From: Stenocarpella maydis
Lineage: Eukaryota; Ascomycota; Sordariomycetes; Diaporthales; Diaporthaceae
Length of the DNA: 64,000 nt
Reading direction: 5' to 3'
Assembly (NCBI GenBank): GCA_002270565.1
Contig: NQMI01000084.1
Location: 145,496 to 209,495 of the forward strand
Shown: in pieces, positions 17,107-27,093 of the stretch
How the letters are laid out: each line of letters opens with the position of its first letter
Numbering within the stretch: the first letter of the stretch is position 1
Position numbers and translations under genes: made by a program
The notes under the pieces: model-generated
Databases searched by the model: none
What the model saw: only the letters and a program-made list of their open reading frames with translations
What the model was told of the DNA's origin: nothing

Positions 17107-17600
17107 CCATGTTGGCACCATCGTCCCACAGTAAATATGGGCGATGTACCCGTTCTCATCAGCCAAACACGAGCTACGCCTGGAAGAGCAAGGAGCAAGA
17201 CAGAGCAAGAGAGCCCATCCCAGGACATGATGCAGGCCCAGTCAGGCCGTCCTCGCAATTACAGGCGAAGCACATGCATCAATTTGCAGCAGCCTTTCTG
17301 GGGCCGCATCTCCACCCAGTCTTTTGTCTTGCTTTGTCCTGCATCGCCCGTCTTTTTTTTTTTAGGGGATGGGGGGTGGTTCATACCGTCGCACGGTGTG
17401 TGTGTGTGTGCTTGCTATGTGCTGCTGCTGCTTTGCTTGGTGTGCTGGCCCTCCAGTCACAGTTCAGTCCAGTCCAGTCCAGTTGTCCCCGCCCAATCTG
17501 CTCCTGCTCCTCTCGTGTCCCTGCCATGCGTCCCATAATATCTTTCCTTCGTCTTCTTTTGAATCTCTAGCTCTGCACTGGGTGCCACCTTGCACCCCGC

Positions 17601-19450
17601 ACAGATCAGACGACTAGTACGGTGGACAACGGACAACGGTCAGGACAGACAGGCAGGCCTTGCTTCCATTCTTCCTTGGTCTTCTCTCATCCTGACAGTC
17701 CCGCTGCAGTGCCTGTCTGTGCTGCCTGCCAAGCAGTCCCACACTAGACACGTCCACGCTCGCTCAACTCGCACCCACGTACAACCTCACCTTAACCTCT
17801 CCCACCATCCTCGGACCTATCCTATCCTGTCCTCATGCGCCGGCCCTCCCAACCAAAAATAAAAAAATAAGAAAAAAAAATTGAAAAAATACCACCGATA
17901 TTTTTGCCACGCCACACACACGCGCGCACACACACGCACACACACGCACAGAGCTGGGCAGCCGCTGTGCGCTTGTGGGAGGGAAGGAAGTACTCGTATA
18001 CTGTCCACATACTTGGTTAATTGTCTGCCTATCTATCTGCCCTTGCACGCCTCGCTGCACCAAACACAGTCGCTATAGTACCCTCGCTGTCGCCATTTCC
18101 TCGCGCACCAATTCAGCTTCGTTCAAAATCCAGGACCAACCTACAGACAGTTACGCACCGGCTAGCTCGAGCCAATTTGTCCTCGACGACGTCAGCCAAA
18201 TACGCTCGTTACCACCTTGCTTTCAGGGCTTGCTGGGATACCGCACCGGTACCTCTGGACCTTTATTATTACACCGTTGATCCTGACCACTGCACGCTGC
18301 CAATTCGTCCCAGGAAACAAGAGGGGCGAGCCCACAAGCTACCCAGGTACTCAGGTACGCCAGGGCGCGACACTCTGATAAGGTGAGCACCACTGCGCAG
18401 ACAGGACTTCCTGGTCCTCCGATCCTCACCCCCCCCCCGACACAGCCCAAGCCTGCGAGAGCGGCCTATCAGCTCCTGAACCGTACCCTTCCTCCCAGGG
18501 CAAAACCTGAATACATCGGCAATCCCAGCCCCTCCGAGTCTGATCCCGCCAGCCCAGTCCACCCTCCCACCTACCTACCCACTCACTGCCTACCTGCTCT
18601 ACTCGCTCAGTTACTACTTCTGCTCTACATTGCTCTGCTCTGCCTCTCTGCCTCTTCACTTTTATTCTCCGCTTGCTTGGCCCTGTCCTTTCCTGGTCAC
18701 TTCCACATGAGAAGCAGGAGGCAACCAGTAGCAACTGGCAATCGACCCATCCCATCCCAATACTAACATCATCTCTTCTCTCTCAGGCGCTGTCCAACGC
18801 TTGCCACTCGTTCAAGTCGCCTTTCGTTTCTTTTCCTGTTGCGCGCCATCGAGCCACGGCTTCATTGCTGCACCGTCCTTGCTCTAGTGCCACCGGCCTT
18901 GTCCTATCTGCGCCACCCATCGCCCGCAAGATCCGCACGCACCCTTCGTGCGTCCATACCTTAAAGTGACCCATCGCTCGTTCACCACCGCACAACCCGT
19001 CACGAAACCCGCGTGCCGAATGGGGTCTGCGTCTACCGAGGCTGCCCCGTCACAATAACCATCACCTAAGCCTCCACGTCCGACCGACGCCATCTGGATA
19101 CAGCCTGTGGTGGAAGAGGGAGAACCAACCAAGGAGGCATACACAAGGCTGCGGCGCGGATACCTGGGGACCGGCCACCAGAATCGTGAGACGCCCCGGC
19201 AAGCACAACAGTCGCCAGAGCACATCCGAACGGCCCACCCAAGTCCAGCCACAGCCCACTTGGCAAGGGAGGTGCAGGACCTCGCGTCTTCCCCTCGTGG
19301 TACCGGGCTACTTCCAAAGCGGCAAACCTTCCGTCTTGCTGATCGCGAGCTCTGCATACCAGCCCTGGACCAAGCCCCCTCGCTCAGCTGTGCAACTGCA
19401 CCCTCGAATCTCGGCCTCTCGCTAGGCCAATTGCGAAAGCGCCGCTAACC
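17601..19450 (+). promoter_or_regulatory. Pyrimidine-rich upstream/leader region of the ApbA-type gene
   Basis: About 1.85 kb of C/T-rich sequence just before the ATG at 19451. Short frames here are Ser/Pro/Leu/Thr-rich, as expected of translated CT-rich DNA, and overlap in several frames. It holds a (CA)n/(CG)n microsatellite at 17912-17950 and many upstream ATGs. Long C/T-rich leaders are common ahead of filamentous-fungal genes; promoter plus 5' UTR is the likely content, inferred from composition and position. Confidence 0.5.
17912..17950. repeat. (CA)n/(CG)n dinucleotide microsatellite
   Basis: Alternating purine-pyrimidine tract of CA units interrupted by CGCGCG and CGCA, in the leader of the following gene. 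Confidence 0.85.
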
Positions 19451-22314
19451 ATGGCTCCCGCAACGCCCCGTCTCAAGATATTATCAGGTGCGTTGACCTC
19501 GATCCCCTCGTGCCTTATGTGCGCTGCATCTGCTGTCTGTGTTGCGCCGCCGCCGCCGTCGTGCATTCACTTCCTCTCACAAGTGCGACACTGCATTCTT
19601 CGGGCTCCGTGGGCCACTTTCTTCCCTTGAACTAGCACCCCTTCCTGCCGCTTCAATGCCGCGTTCCTCCTAATCCCCACTCCCGCACACTCGTTCTTGG
19701 TCCCCAGTTTCCTCCCTGGGGAGTCCGGTCCTCAACCGCGCCCGGTTGACGTCCTCGACATGGATGATCTGGAGCTGATGAACATCATAACAGTGGGTGG
19801 CAACGCCGTCTCTGCTTTCCTGTCCTGGAGGTTACAGGCAACCAACGCCTGCGACGTCACCCTCGTGTGGAAGTCCGGCTACGACCATGTAGCCCAGTAT
19901 GGCATCTCTTTCAAGTAAGCTGCACCCTACTCCGCGAGCCAGAAACTGGCCCTGTCCTAACAGCTTTCTCAGGTCACAAGTCTTTGGCAATGAGCGGTTC
20001 AAGCCACGCCGGGGTATGTGAAAATAATACCGTGTTGCCTTTGTCCCTCTCCTGAAGACCACGTACTGACTGCTGTTGTCAATAGTGGTCAAATCTCCCG
20101 AAGAAGCGGCCAGCCGCAAGGAGGGCCACTTCGACTACGTCGTCCTCTGTGTGAAAGCGCTACCTGATGTGTACGATCTGGCCTCTGTGATCGATTCAGT
20201 GGTTGTCCCCCAACATACCTGTATCCTAGTAAATACCACCAACGCCATAGGCGTCGAGGCAGCCATCGAGGAGCGGTACCCTACAAACGTTGTTCTTTCC
20301 CTGGTCGCCGGCGCGGACCTCATACAACTTGGCCAAAGCGAGTTTGAGCACAAGGGGTCAACAGAAGTTTGGATCGGACCGGCCAAGAGGAACAGTCAGA
20401 TCCCCGCGACCATACAGGACGACATGTCATCGGCTCTTGCCATGACTCTAAGCACAGGCCAGGTTGATGCTAAGGTGTCGCCCAACATCCGGCAACACCA
20501 GTACGAACGCGTAATAGGGTCAGTTTGTCTGTTCCCCGTGGCTATATAGTGCTCCAGCTAATGGTCTTCCCAGCCCCATTGCTTTCCATCCTACCAGCGT
20601 GCTCTTCGAGACCGCGAGCTACTCTGAACTCCTGGCCAAGCCTGCCGTCAAGACAGTTGTGCTTGGTGTGATTGAGGAATTACTTGAGCTGGCTGACGCC
20701 CAGGGCTGCAAGTTTGACGCCGATTACAAACAGAAGGTCGTGGACGACATGCTGAAGCAAACCGGCGCAGAGAGCATAATGTGGCAGGATTACCAAGCTC
20801 GACGGCCTATGGAAGTCGAAACTTATCTAGGCTCTCCTGTGAAGCTTGCAAAGGAGGCCGGCGTCAAAGTGCCTCGGATTGAGACCTTGTACGCGATGCT
20901 GCACCACATGAATATTGTCAACCGAAGCCGACCGAAGGTGGACACTGTCGCAGCAGCAGGGCCGCCACCTCCATCTGGTTCGCCCACATCTATGGCCTTC
21001 CCATCACCAATGCCTTCTCGCATGTCGATGCAACCGCCGCCTCGCGGAATGCCGCCCAATGGCATCCCCAATGGAAACGGCATGCCAGGCCGGCCCCGGC
21101 CTCGAGGTGCTTCACAGCTAGGACAGGCCCCGGGCATCCGTCGTCCTTCGTCGAATGCTGGACCCCCTAATGGATATGGACGACCGCCGATGAACGGGCC
21201 GAATGGATACCCTCGCCAACCATCCAGGCGGGGGTCGATGGACGGCACCGACCTGGAAGAGTTCAGCCACCTCGTGCTTTATGACGATATTCCCGAAGGA
21301 GGGGAAGGACACCTTGACCAGTCCGACCTGGCGGTCAGGGAACGCGAGCTGCAGTTAAGGCAGCGTGAGTTGGCCCTGAGGGAGCAAGAGATGAGGATGA
21401 GACGAGGCCCAGGCCCAGGCCCAGGCCCAGGCCCGGGTCCGATGGGGCCGCCGATTGGAGGGAGGCGCGGGCCACCGCCCCGGATGGTGAATGGTGGAAT
21501 GTACGACGACGACGACGATGACGAAGGTGACTACTTCGACCCAAATTCAGGTCCGCCGGTACCCATGATCGATCCCGACAATTTTGACATGATGAGCGTT
21601 ACCTCTCGGAAGAATCGGCAACATGGACATAAGACTTCGGCTGCCCAGTTCCGCAAAAACCCGGAGCTGGACGCAATGCCGCCTGCCAGGGGAAATCGAT
21701 TCCGACCGAACTTTGGCAGGAACCGCTCGAGCCAAATAGTCACTGGGGGCCCCAACTTGCGGGAGAATCTGCTGGAGGATCCCCTCATGGGACTCACGTC
21801 CAACAGATACGGTGCCGTCGACCGGAGTGCGATGCACCAGGAATCGAGGGCGAATTCAATGACATCTCAGCGCATGGATGACATGGGTTGGGGCCCTGGT
21901 GGAGGAATGGGCGGTCCAATGGCTATGGGCATGAACGGAGCGTTTCCTCGACGAGCGAGTCAATCACCTGGATATGCTCCGTCTATGAGAGGAGGTAACG
22001 GCAGGCCCTCACCACCCAACGGCCCTGGGCCCGGCGGTCCTGGCGCAAATGGCAGACCGTCACCGCCAAATGGGGTCCGTCAGCCAACACCACAGTATCC
22101 TCCAGGCCAAGGCAATACTGTTGCACCGCAACAAGTCGAACAGCACGCAGGGGTGAGCAACCTGAACCCGCCCAACAAGGGCAAGAATGTGCCTAGTCTG
22201 ACCGGGAGTGCGAGCGCCAGCGCGGGCAGTGGTGAATCCACCAATCTCGACACACCATCCGCACACAGCAGCCAAAGTAGCCTTGGGCCCCGCCCTACGA
22301 TTGCAGCACGCTAG
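19451..22314 (+). CDS. Ketopantoate-reductase-like (ApbA/PanE) protein with long disordered tail
   Basis: 790-aa protein in five exons: 19451-19487, 19794-19914, 19973-20013, 20086-20518, 20574-22314; introns are 306, 58, 72 and 55 bp; sum 2373 nt. Residues 1 to about 329 resemble the ApbA/PanE fold: a Rossmann beta-alpha-beta start (ILSVGGNAVSAFLSWRLQ), a mid segment VVLCVKALPDV, VNTTNAIGVEAAI, and a helical C-terminal ApbA domain ending near TLYAMLHHMN. PanE enzymes reduce ketopantoate to pantoate with NADPH in the pantothenate/CoA pathway. Here the first dinucleotide glycines are changed and roughly 460 residues of Pro/Gly/Asn/Met-rich sequence follow, with a short charged heptad-like stretch (RERELQLRQRELALREQ) and a PG repeat, so catalysis is uncertain. 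A scaffold or regulatory role is possible. The first exon is only 37 nt and is supported by phase and by SVGGNAVS rejoining. Confidence 0.85.
21406..21441 (+). repeat. GGCCCA hexamer repeat encoding (Pro-Gly)n
   Basis: Five GGCCCA units and one GGCCCG unit inside the tail of the ApbA-type protein, giving an alternating Gly-Pro tract. Copy number is likely to vary between isolates. Confidence 0.85.
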
Positions 22315-25077
22315 GGGCGTCGCATTCCTGGCTATGGCCTTTTGAGTCGCACACAGGGGCGGCTGCGATATCCGAGCATATCGACACTACGGGATTCAAG
22401 TATCAGATCGGTCTCTACCAGAGACGTTGACTGATCAGCCGCTCTGCATTATTCATCCCGAGCTACATTGGCGTTGCCCATACGGCGCCCCGGGGGAGAG
22501 ACCACCTCCAGACGCCGCGTCGGGCCAAGAGCTGTTTCTTCTCTGCAACAATCTGCTGCTACTTAGCCGCTTGCCTATAATGAATGGTCTGAGGCGATGA
22601 ACAAATGCACACGAACACATAGACAGGGGCGTTTGAGGCGAACGGGAAGGAGACACGTCAGAATCCACGGTCTCCAATCCTGGGGGGAAACGGAGGGCTT
22701 GCGATACAAAAAAGACGACCGCACAAAGTCAACAACATAATATTAGTGGACGAGATCCCAGGGACGAAGCCCCCGAGAAGGGATCCAAGAGTACATAGGG
22801 CATCTGGCAGGCGCGGCACGGCACGGCACGGCGGTGAAAGACAGCATATCACAACATACTTATTTTATTTCTGGTAATACAGCAATCAACACTTTGGAAT
22901 CCTGGTTCGGCCTCTTCTTCGTCCACATTCCCTCTCGCCGCCGTCCGCCCGCCGCCTGCCGTTCACCTGCCAGCCTGGCTGGTTCGAGGACGCCGAGGAC
23001 ACCGAGGACGGCCAAGGGGGGAGACTCGGCATGAAGGACAAAGAGGTGGGTGCTCATAGGAGCGTACAGAGTATTGCAGGTGGTCGGGCCGTTGGGGAAA
23101 GTGTGCAGGAGGAACAAGCCCTCGGATGGGAAAGCATTGCAGGAAGGCGAGATATGATCTGCTTCTGTATAAACAACAATCGTGGAAGTCAAAGCCCACA
23201 TTTTCTCCAGCGTCACTCCTTGAGTTTTCCTTGTCACATCTCTACTTTTGCATTTTCCTTGTCCATCTGATCTTGTTTCCTGTCCGGAAAAGTTTGCATT
23301 CTTCCACCAAAGCAAACGACTTACTACATGTACTGGAGGTCTCATTATCTTTCTTCCTGTTTCATTTGTTAGGGTTACCACTTGGGGATATCAATCTGCT
23401 CTGCGATGAACAAGAGGGCGTATGGGTGGGAAGGTGCATTCATGGGGCGTGGTATGGTGGTAGTGAGGACCGAATCCGAGCCCTCGTCCTCCTCCTTCCC
23501 CGGCAATTGGGAGGGAATCATGAAATCATAGACTCATGTGGTTCAGTTTCGTCTCTCTGCTATCGCGGAATTTCCTCACTGGATCTCGCTGGGCGTTGGT
23601 GTACGTGCTGCCGTGAGGGGAAACCATTGTCGTGTTGGGGGCGGGCAGCGGTTGCGGGCCGGCTAGCTCGTGTTGACGCGTTGTCGTTGGTGGTTCCTTG
23701 ACTTTTGAGAGGGCTGTTCTGGGGCGTACTGCCTCAGCTATCTAATGTCTATGACGGTAATACATCCTCGAGGGACGAATGGGTGGTCTGATCAATATGT
23801 CTACAAGGCAGGACAAGGGGACATGATTGTATCGCGCTAGGGCGGATTCATCTCTTGTCGATGGCAGCACAGGAACTTGGTCGCTCTTGTCCTGGGAGCC
23901 GGCTGTGAGAGTCGGCGCAAGGAGGGTATAGATAATTATTGAAGCAAATAAGAGATTGTATCGCGTGTGTTCTGCCTATCACAGTGAGATTCTCTCCGTC
24001 TCTCTCCTAACTTGGCTGGTCTCATGGCCTCTCAAGTTACGATATAGATGGTACTGGCCCATTTACTCAGTAGTTTCCCACCTCGCGTTGTCTCTCATGG
24101 GACGTCGTACCGGCACTCCTGTAACACGGCATGCTCGGGGCGCTCGGGGCGGTCCAGCCATGCCAACCAGCCTACCTAGCTCCCGGAAGATCGGTTGGCA
24201 ACATACAGTACATGCCTACCTGCCTACGTAACGGACTCACACCCTCGCCCCTACGCTTCCACGCACTCGCCAGTGGTCATGTCTTGCGTCTCGGGTCACA
24301 CGGCAGCGGAGAGATGGCGTGGCGGTTCTCTCTTTCTCTCTCTCTCTCTCTTTCTCTCTCTGTCTGTCTCTGTCTCTGTCTCTGTCTCTCTGTGCGGGTA
24401 TGCGCGTTATGGCGGGCGGACGGGAAGAGAGGCGCTGAATGAGGGTTGACATGCACGCGGTTGTATGGTTGTGCGATGCACACTACTTCCGAGACGCGTG
24501 TGTCTGGTTGCCCGCCCGGAGTGGCACATGGGCAATATTTTCCTATTGTGTACTTTTGAAGAGGGCTCGCACTGTTTTCCATGGTCTCTGGCACCCCTCG
24601 AGGTTGCGTCGTCCAGAGAGGGGGGGGGGTTCGAGGCTCCGAGTTCCCCCTTTGCTTAAAGCAAGCGTTGCCTTGTATAACTCCTGATGACCGCATAAGC
24701 GCCGATTCACTTTGCGTGTTGGTGGCGGTGGAATGCCCGCCATTAAATTAGGGCGCAGGTTGCCCGACTCGGCAGGTACAGAGAGGGTACCTAGGTATGA
24801 CCTACTCCTGTGCGTGTAGCGCTAGGATAGATTGGAAGGATGTTCATGAGGATGACAGGACGTCTGACCTGCAGGACCAGACGCAGGCAGCTGGCAGCAG
24901 ATGGGAGCAGCCGGCGGTTGGTGGGGCACCCCTCGGCTGCAGCGCGTCACGTAAACACAGACTTCACGTATCGCAGCAACACCGCGTAAACGAGGCCAGC
25001 CCGACTGTTCTGTTTCGAGGCTTCCGAAACCAATCGTGCATGATCATTGACCCATCTTTCATCGAAATAAACCCACC
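22315..25077. other. Intergenic region between the ApbA-type gene and HSK3
   Basis: Probably 3' UTR of the upstream gene, then spacer, then the HSK3 promoter. A 191-codon open frame at 23126-23701 (plus) begins with ATG but has no recognisable domain and is not called. A CT/TCTG microsatellite lies at 24326-24392 and the palindromic word TACCTAGGTA at 24788-24797. Confidence 0.5.
24326..24392. repeat. CT-rich microsatellite
   Basis: CT and TTCT units grading into CTGT units, about 67 bp, in intergenic sequence. Confidence 0.85.
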
Positions 25078-25486
25078 ATGAACACAAACGCCCAAAATTC
25101 ACAGCGGCAATCGACGGCCACCTCGGGCAGCGCTCTCAAGCAGCGCCAGCTGGTACGAAAGACAGCCACATCCATGAGCGGGTGTTGATGTGTGCATTTG
25201 GGTGAGGCTAACATCTCCTGTGTAGAACCAGCTCCATTCACAGCTCGCCCTGCTATCCAAAAACCTCTCCGACACTGAAAATCTGCTCCGCATGACCAGT
25301 GTCCAGGCGGAATGCATGCGGGGGCTCGGCAGCTGGCACGGTGGGCTGTAGGCTCTTTACCACTCCCCTTCTCCTCCTGCCTGCTATTTTCTGACCAGAT
25401 ATTCTAGCTTCATGGCGGCGAGTAAGGTCCTCGGCGAGGAGTCTGTGAAGGAGCAGGCTCAGCAACAGGGCGGCAGGCAGAAGTGA
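25078..25486 (+). CDS. HSK3: DASH/Dam1 complex subunit Hsk3
   Basis: Small 91-aa protein in three exons: 25078-25152, 25226-25347, 25408-25486 (276 nt). Introns are 73 bp (branch-like GGCTAAC) and 60 bp. No single exon is long, so the gene is easily missed. The spliced product contains KQRQLNQLHSQLALLSKNL, ENLLRMTSVQAE, RGLGSWHGGLFMAASKVLGE: a helical Leu heptad segment followed by the HGG-FMAASKVLGEES block characteristic of fungal Hsk3. Hsk3 is a core subunit of the DASH/Dam1 ring that couples kinetochores to microtubules. The second acceptor used is TTCTAG (25407), not the nearer CCAG at about 25398, because only it restores GGLFMAASKV. The gene converges on RPR2 with 268 bp between stop codons. 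A cysteine in TSVQAEC replaces the aromatic residue I would expect; this comparison is from memory. Confidence 0.88.
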
Positions 25487-25754
25487 TGGGCCGTTTGGGA
25501 CATGTCATGTTGTCTATTCCACGTTGGGGGCTCCCAGCGACCGTGCTTCTATGGGCAGTCGCCGGTCATTTTTTGGGTGGAAGATGTGCTCCTCACACAG
25601 CTCAAGGCTGATAGGTCAGAGCAGATGAGGCTGAGCAGCAGCTCTATAGCTCGTCAGCGCCACAGCCTGGAAGAAGGCAGGCACCATGCGGAGGCACGCA
25701 AACAGTTCTTTGGAGTGGGCGTTCGTCTTGAAGCGCAGCAGTTGGGCAGGCGTC

Positions 25755-26333
25755 TCAGGGATTTCCCTGTGGTTGAGGCTGTGGTTCGTCGGTAGCACCC
25801 TGCTTTGCTGCCTGCTCCGATGCATCTTCTTTGGCAATGCGCAGGGGCCTGCGCTTCTGCCTTGGTGCGTTGACGGGGTAGTGCTTCGCGTGGTGGCAGG
25901 TATGGCACATTATGACCAAGACGTCTGCCCAGGGCTTCTTGCCGCCTTTACTCGTGTTCTCGACGGCCGAGGTGCACGTCTGGCCCTCGATGAGCAGCGT
26001 GTCGCAGAATTTGCAGATGGTCCGCTTCACCCCCGGGCTGACTCGGATCTGAGACTTGAGGGAGACAGAGCGGAAGTCTGCAAGCAGCCTGTGAGACATA
26101 TTCCGAGTCTGCTTGGCGGCCCTACGGTTCTTGTCTTCGTCGGGTCTAGTGGTATTGTCGCCGTCAACTTCCATATGCATATCAGGATCCGTCGTGTTTT
26201 GTGGGGCAGCATGGTTGGGACCTTGGTTGTGGGTGGCAGATTCTGTTGCCAGGAACGATGCCGCTTGGTACATGAAGGAAAGACGGCAGTATAGGGTCTT
26301 GTTTGGAACCCCGGGTACCTTCTTTTTCGCCAT
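25755..26333 (-). CDS. RPR2: RNase P/MRP protein subunit, Rpr2/Rpp21/Snm1 family
   Basis: 192-aa intronless protein. The N-terminus MAKKKVPGVPNKTLYCRLSF with following helix (MYQAASFLA) and the later RNMSHRLLADFRSVSLKS are typical of Rpr2/Rpp21. A zinc-ribbon is formed by C107-K-F-C110 and C143-H-T-C146, the latter followed by His residues. The family binds zinc and helps RNase P (tRNA 5' maturation) or RNase MRP (rRNA processing) in the nucleus. An acidic, low-complexity insertion (about 32-75) and a basic C-terminal tail are expected variation. The start at 26333 is chosen because MAKKK begins the conserved region; the frame is open further upstream to 26681 but that part is not conserved-looking. 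Distinction between Rpr2 and Snm1 rests on the overall pattern only. Confidence 0.88.
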   Translation of the reverse strand: MAKKKVPGVPNKTLYCRLSFMYQAASFLATESATHNQGPNHAAPQNTTDPDMHMEVDGDNTTRPDEDKNRRAAKQTRNMSHRLLADFRSVSLKSQIRVSPGVKRTICKFCDTLLIEGQTCTSAVENTSKGGKKPWADVLVIMCHTCHHAKHYPVNAPRQKRRPLRIAKEDASEQAAKQGATDEPQPQPQGNP

Positions 26334-27093
26334 GACTAGAATAGGTGTCAGGATACCCGATGCACACGATCGGAAGACTGTTTTCTGTGGTGGCAGGCGG
26401 GGGGTATTGATATGATGTGTATGGGCTTGAGCGCTCTGGGAAGACTGCTTGCGAGTGTGGCTTGTTGAGTCAAGGAACAGCAAAACAATCGAAGGACAGA
26501 CTGTGAGCTTGTTGTTTTGTGTGTGAGTGGCACTTCCGAATACTTTCCGACGTCGGTCCAACTGCTGGTGGTCTCTCCTAATAATAAGCGGCTCGCCAGC
26601 TCCTGCTGCAAGCAGCCTTACGAGGTACGAGTTACGCTGCTCCGTACCATGACTAAGCCCCACAAATTGCGGCCCGTGCAAGAGTGGGGCAGCTGACTGG
26701 ATTGAGCCTAGGCCGTTGGAAAGGCAACCACTGGGGCGATGCAGTCAGCCAGCCAGCCAGCAAGCAAGCTGCTGTCAACTTCAGTCCGCCTGGCCTGAGC
26801 TTTCCTTTCACTCAGGTTCCTGCTTCCAGTACCTGCCTGCGTCTTTTCCCCCTCGCACGGCCTGCCAACCTCAACCCTTCCTCTTTCCACTCCACAAACA
26901 ACCACCCAACCAACCCTCCAACCCTTCTCAGAAGCCCTTTGTCTGCCGCCTGCGCATTGACAAACCCTTTTCTTCCTTCTCCTGTCGGTTGCGTTTCTGT
27001 ACTCCTTCTTCTCTTTACCCGCCTGCGTGACCCGCCTGGCCGCGCGCGTTTCTGAGCTTTGCAGACCACACCAACAACCCATCAACCACCACA
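26334..27093. promoter_or_regulatory. Divergent intergenic region, RPR2 / SUB2
   Basis: 760 bp between two outward-facing start codons. The SUB2-proximal 300 bp is strongly C/T-rich with many CCAACC units on the plus strand, resembling a 5' UTR. Bidirectional promoter function is inferred from layout. Confidence 0.5.

Larger units (their letters stand above)
9628..17600. other. Gene-poor intergenic region, about 8 kb
   Basis: No supportable gene. Scattered frames up to about 250 codons (for example 15749-16489 minus and 14370-14951 minus) overlap others on both strands, lack ordered hydrophobic or catalytic motifs, and have no obvious splice partners. The area contains a T20G13 homopolymer junction (11420-11452), a T10A16 junction (17081-17106) and a T11 run (17353-17363). 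A codon-biased stretch at about 13,510-13,650 is noted under findings. No terminal repeats, transposase or reverse-transcriptase motifs were seen. Confidence 0.55.

Noticed and set aside
23126..23701. 191-codon plus-strand frame with ATG
   Set aside because: One hydrophobic patch but no domain and no codon bias like the real genes; could be chance.
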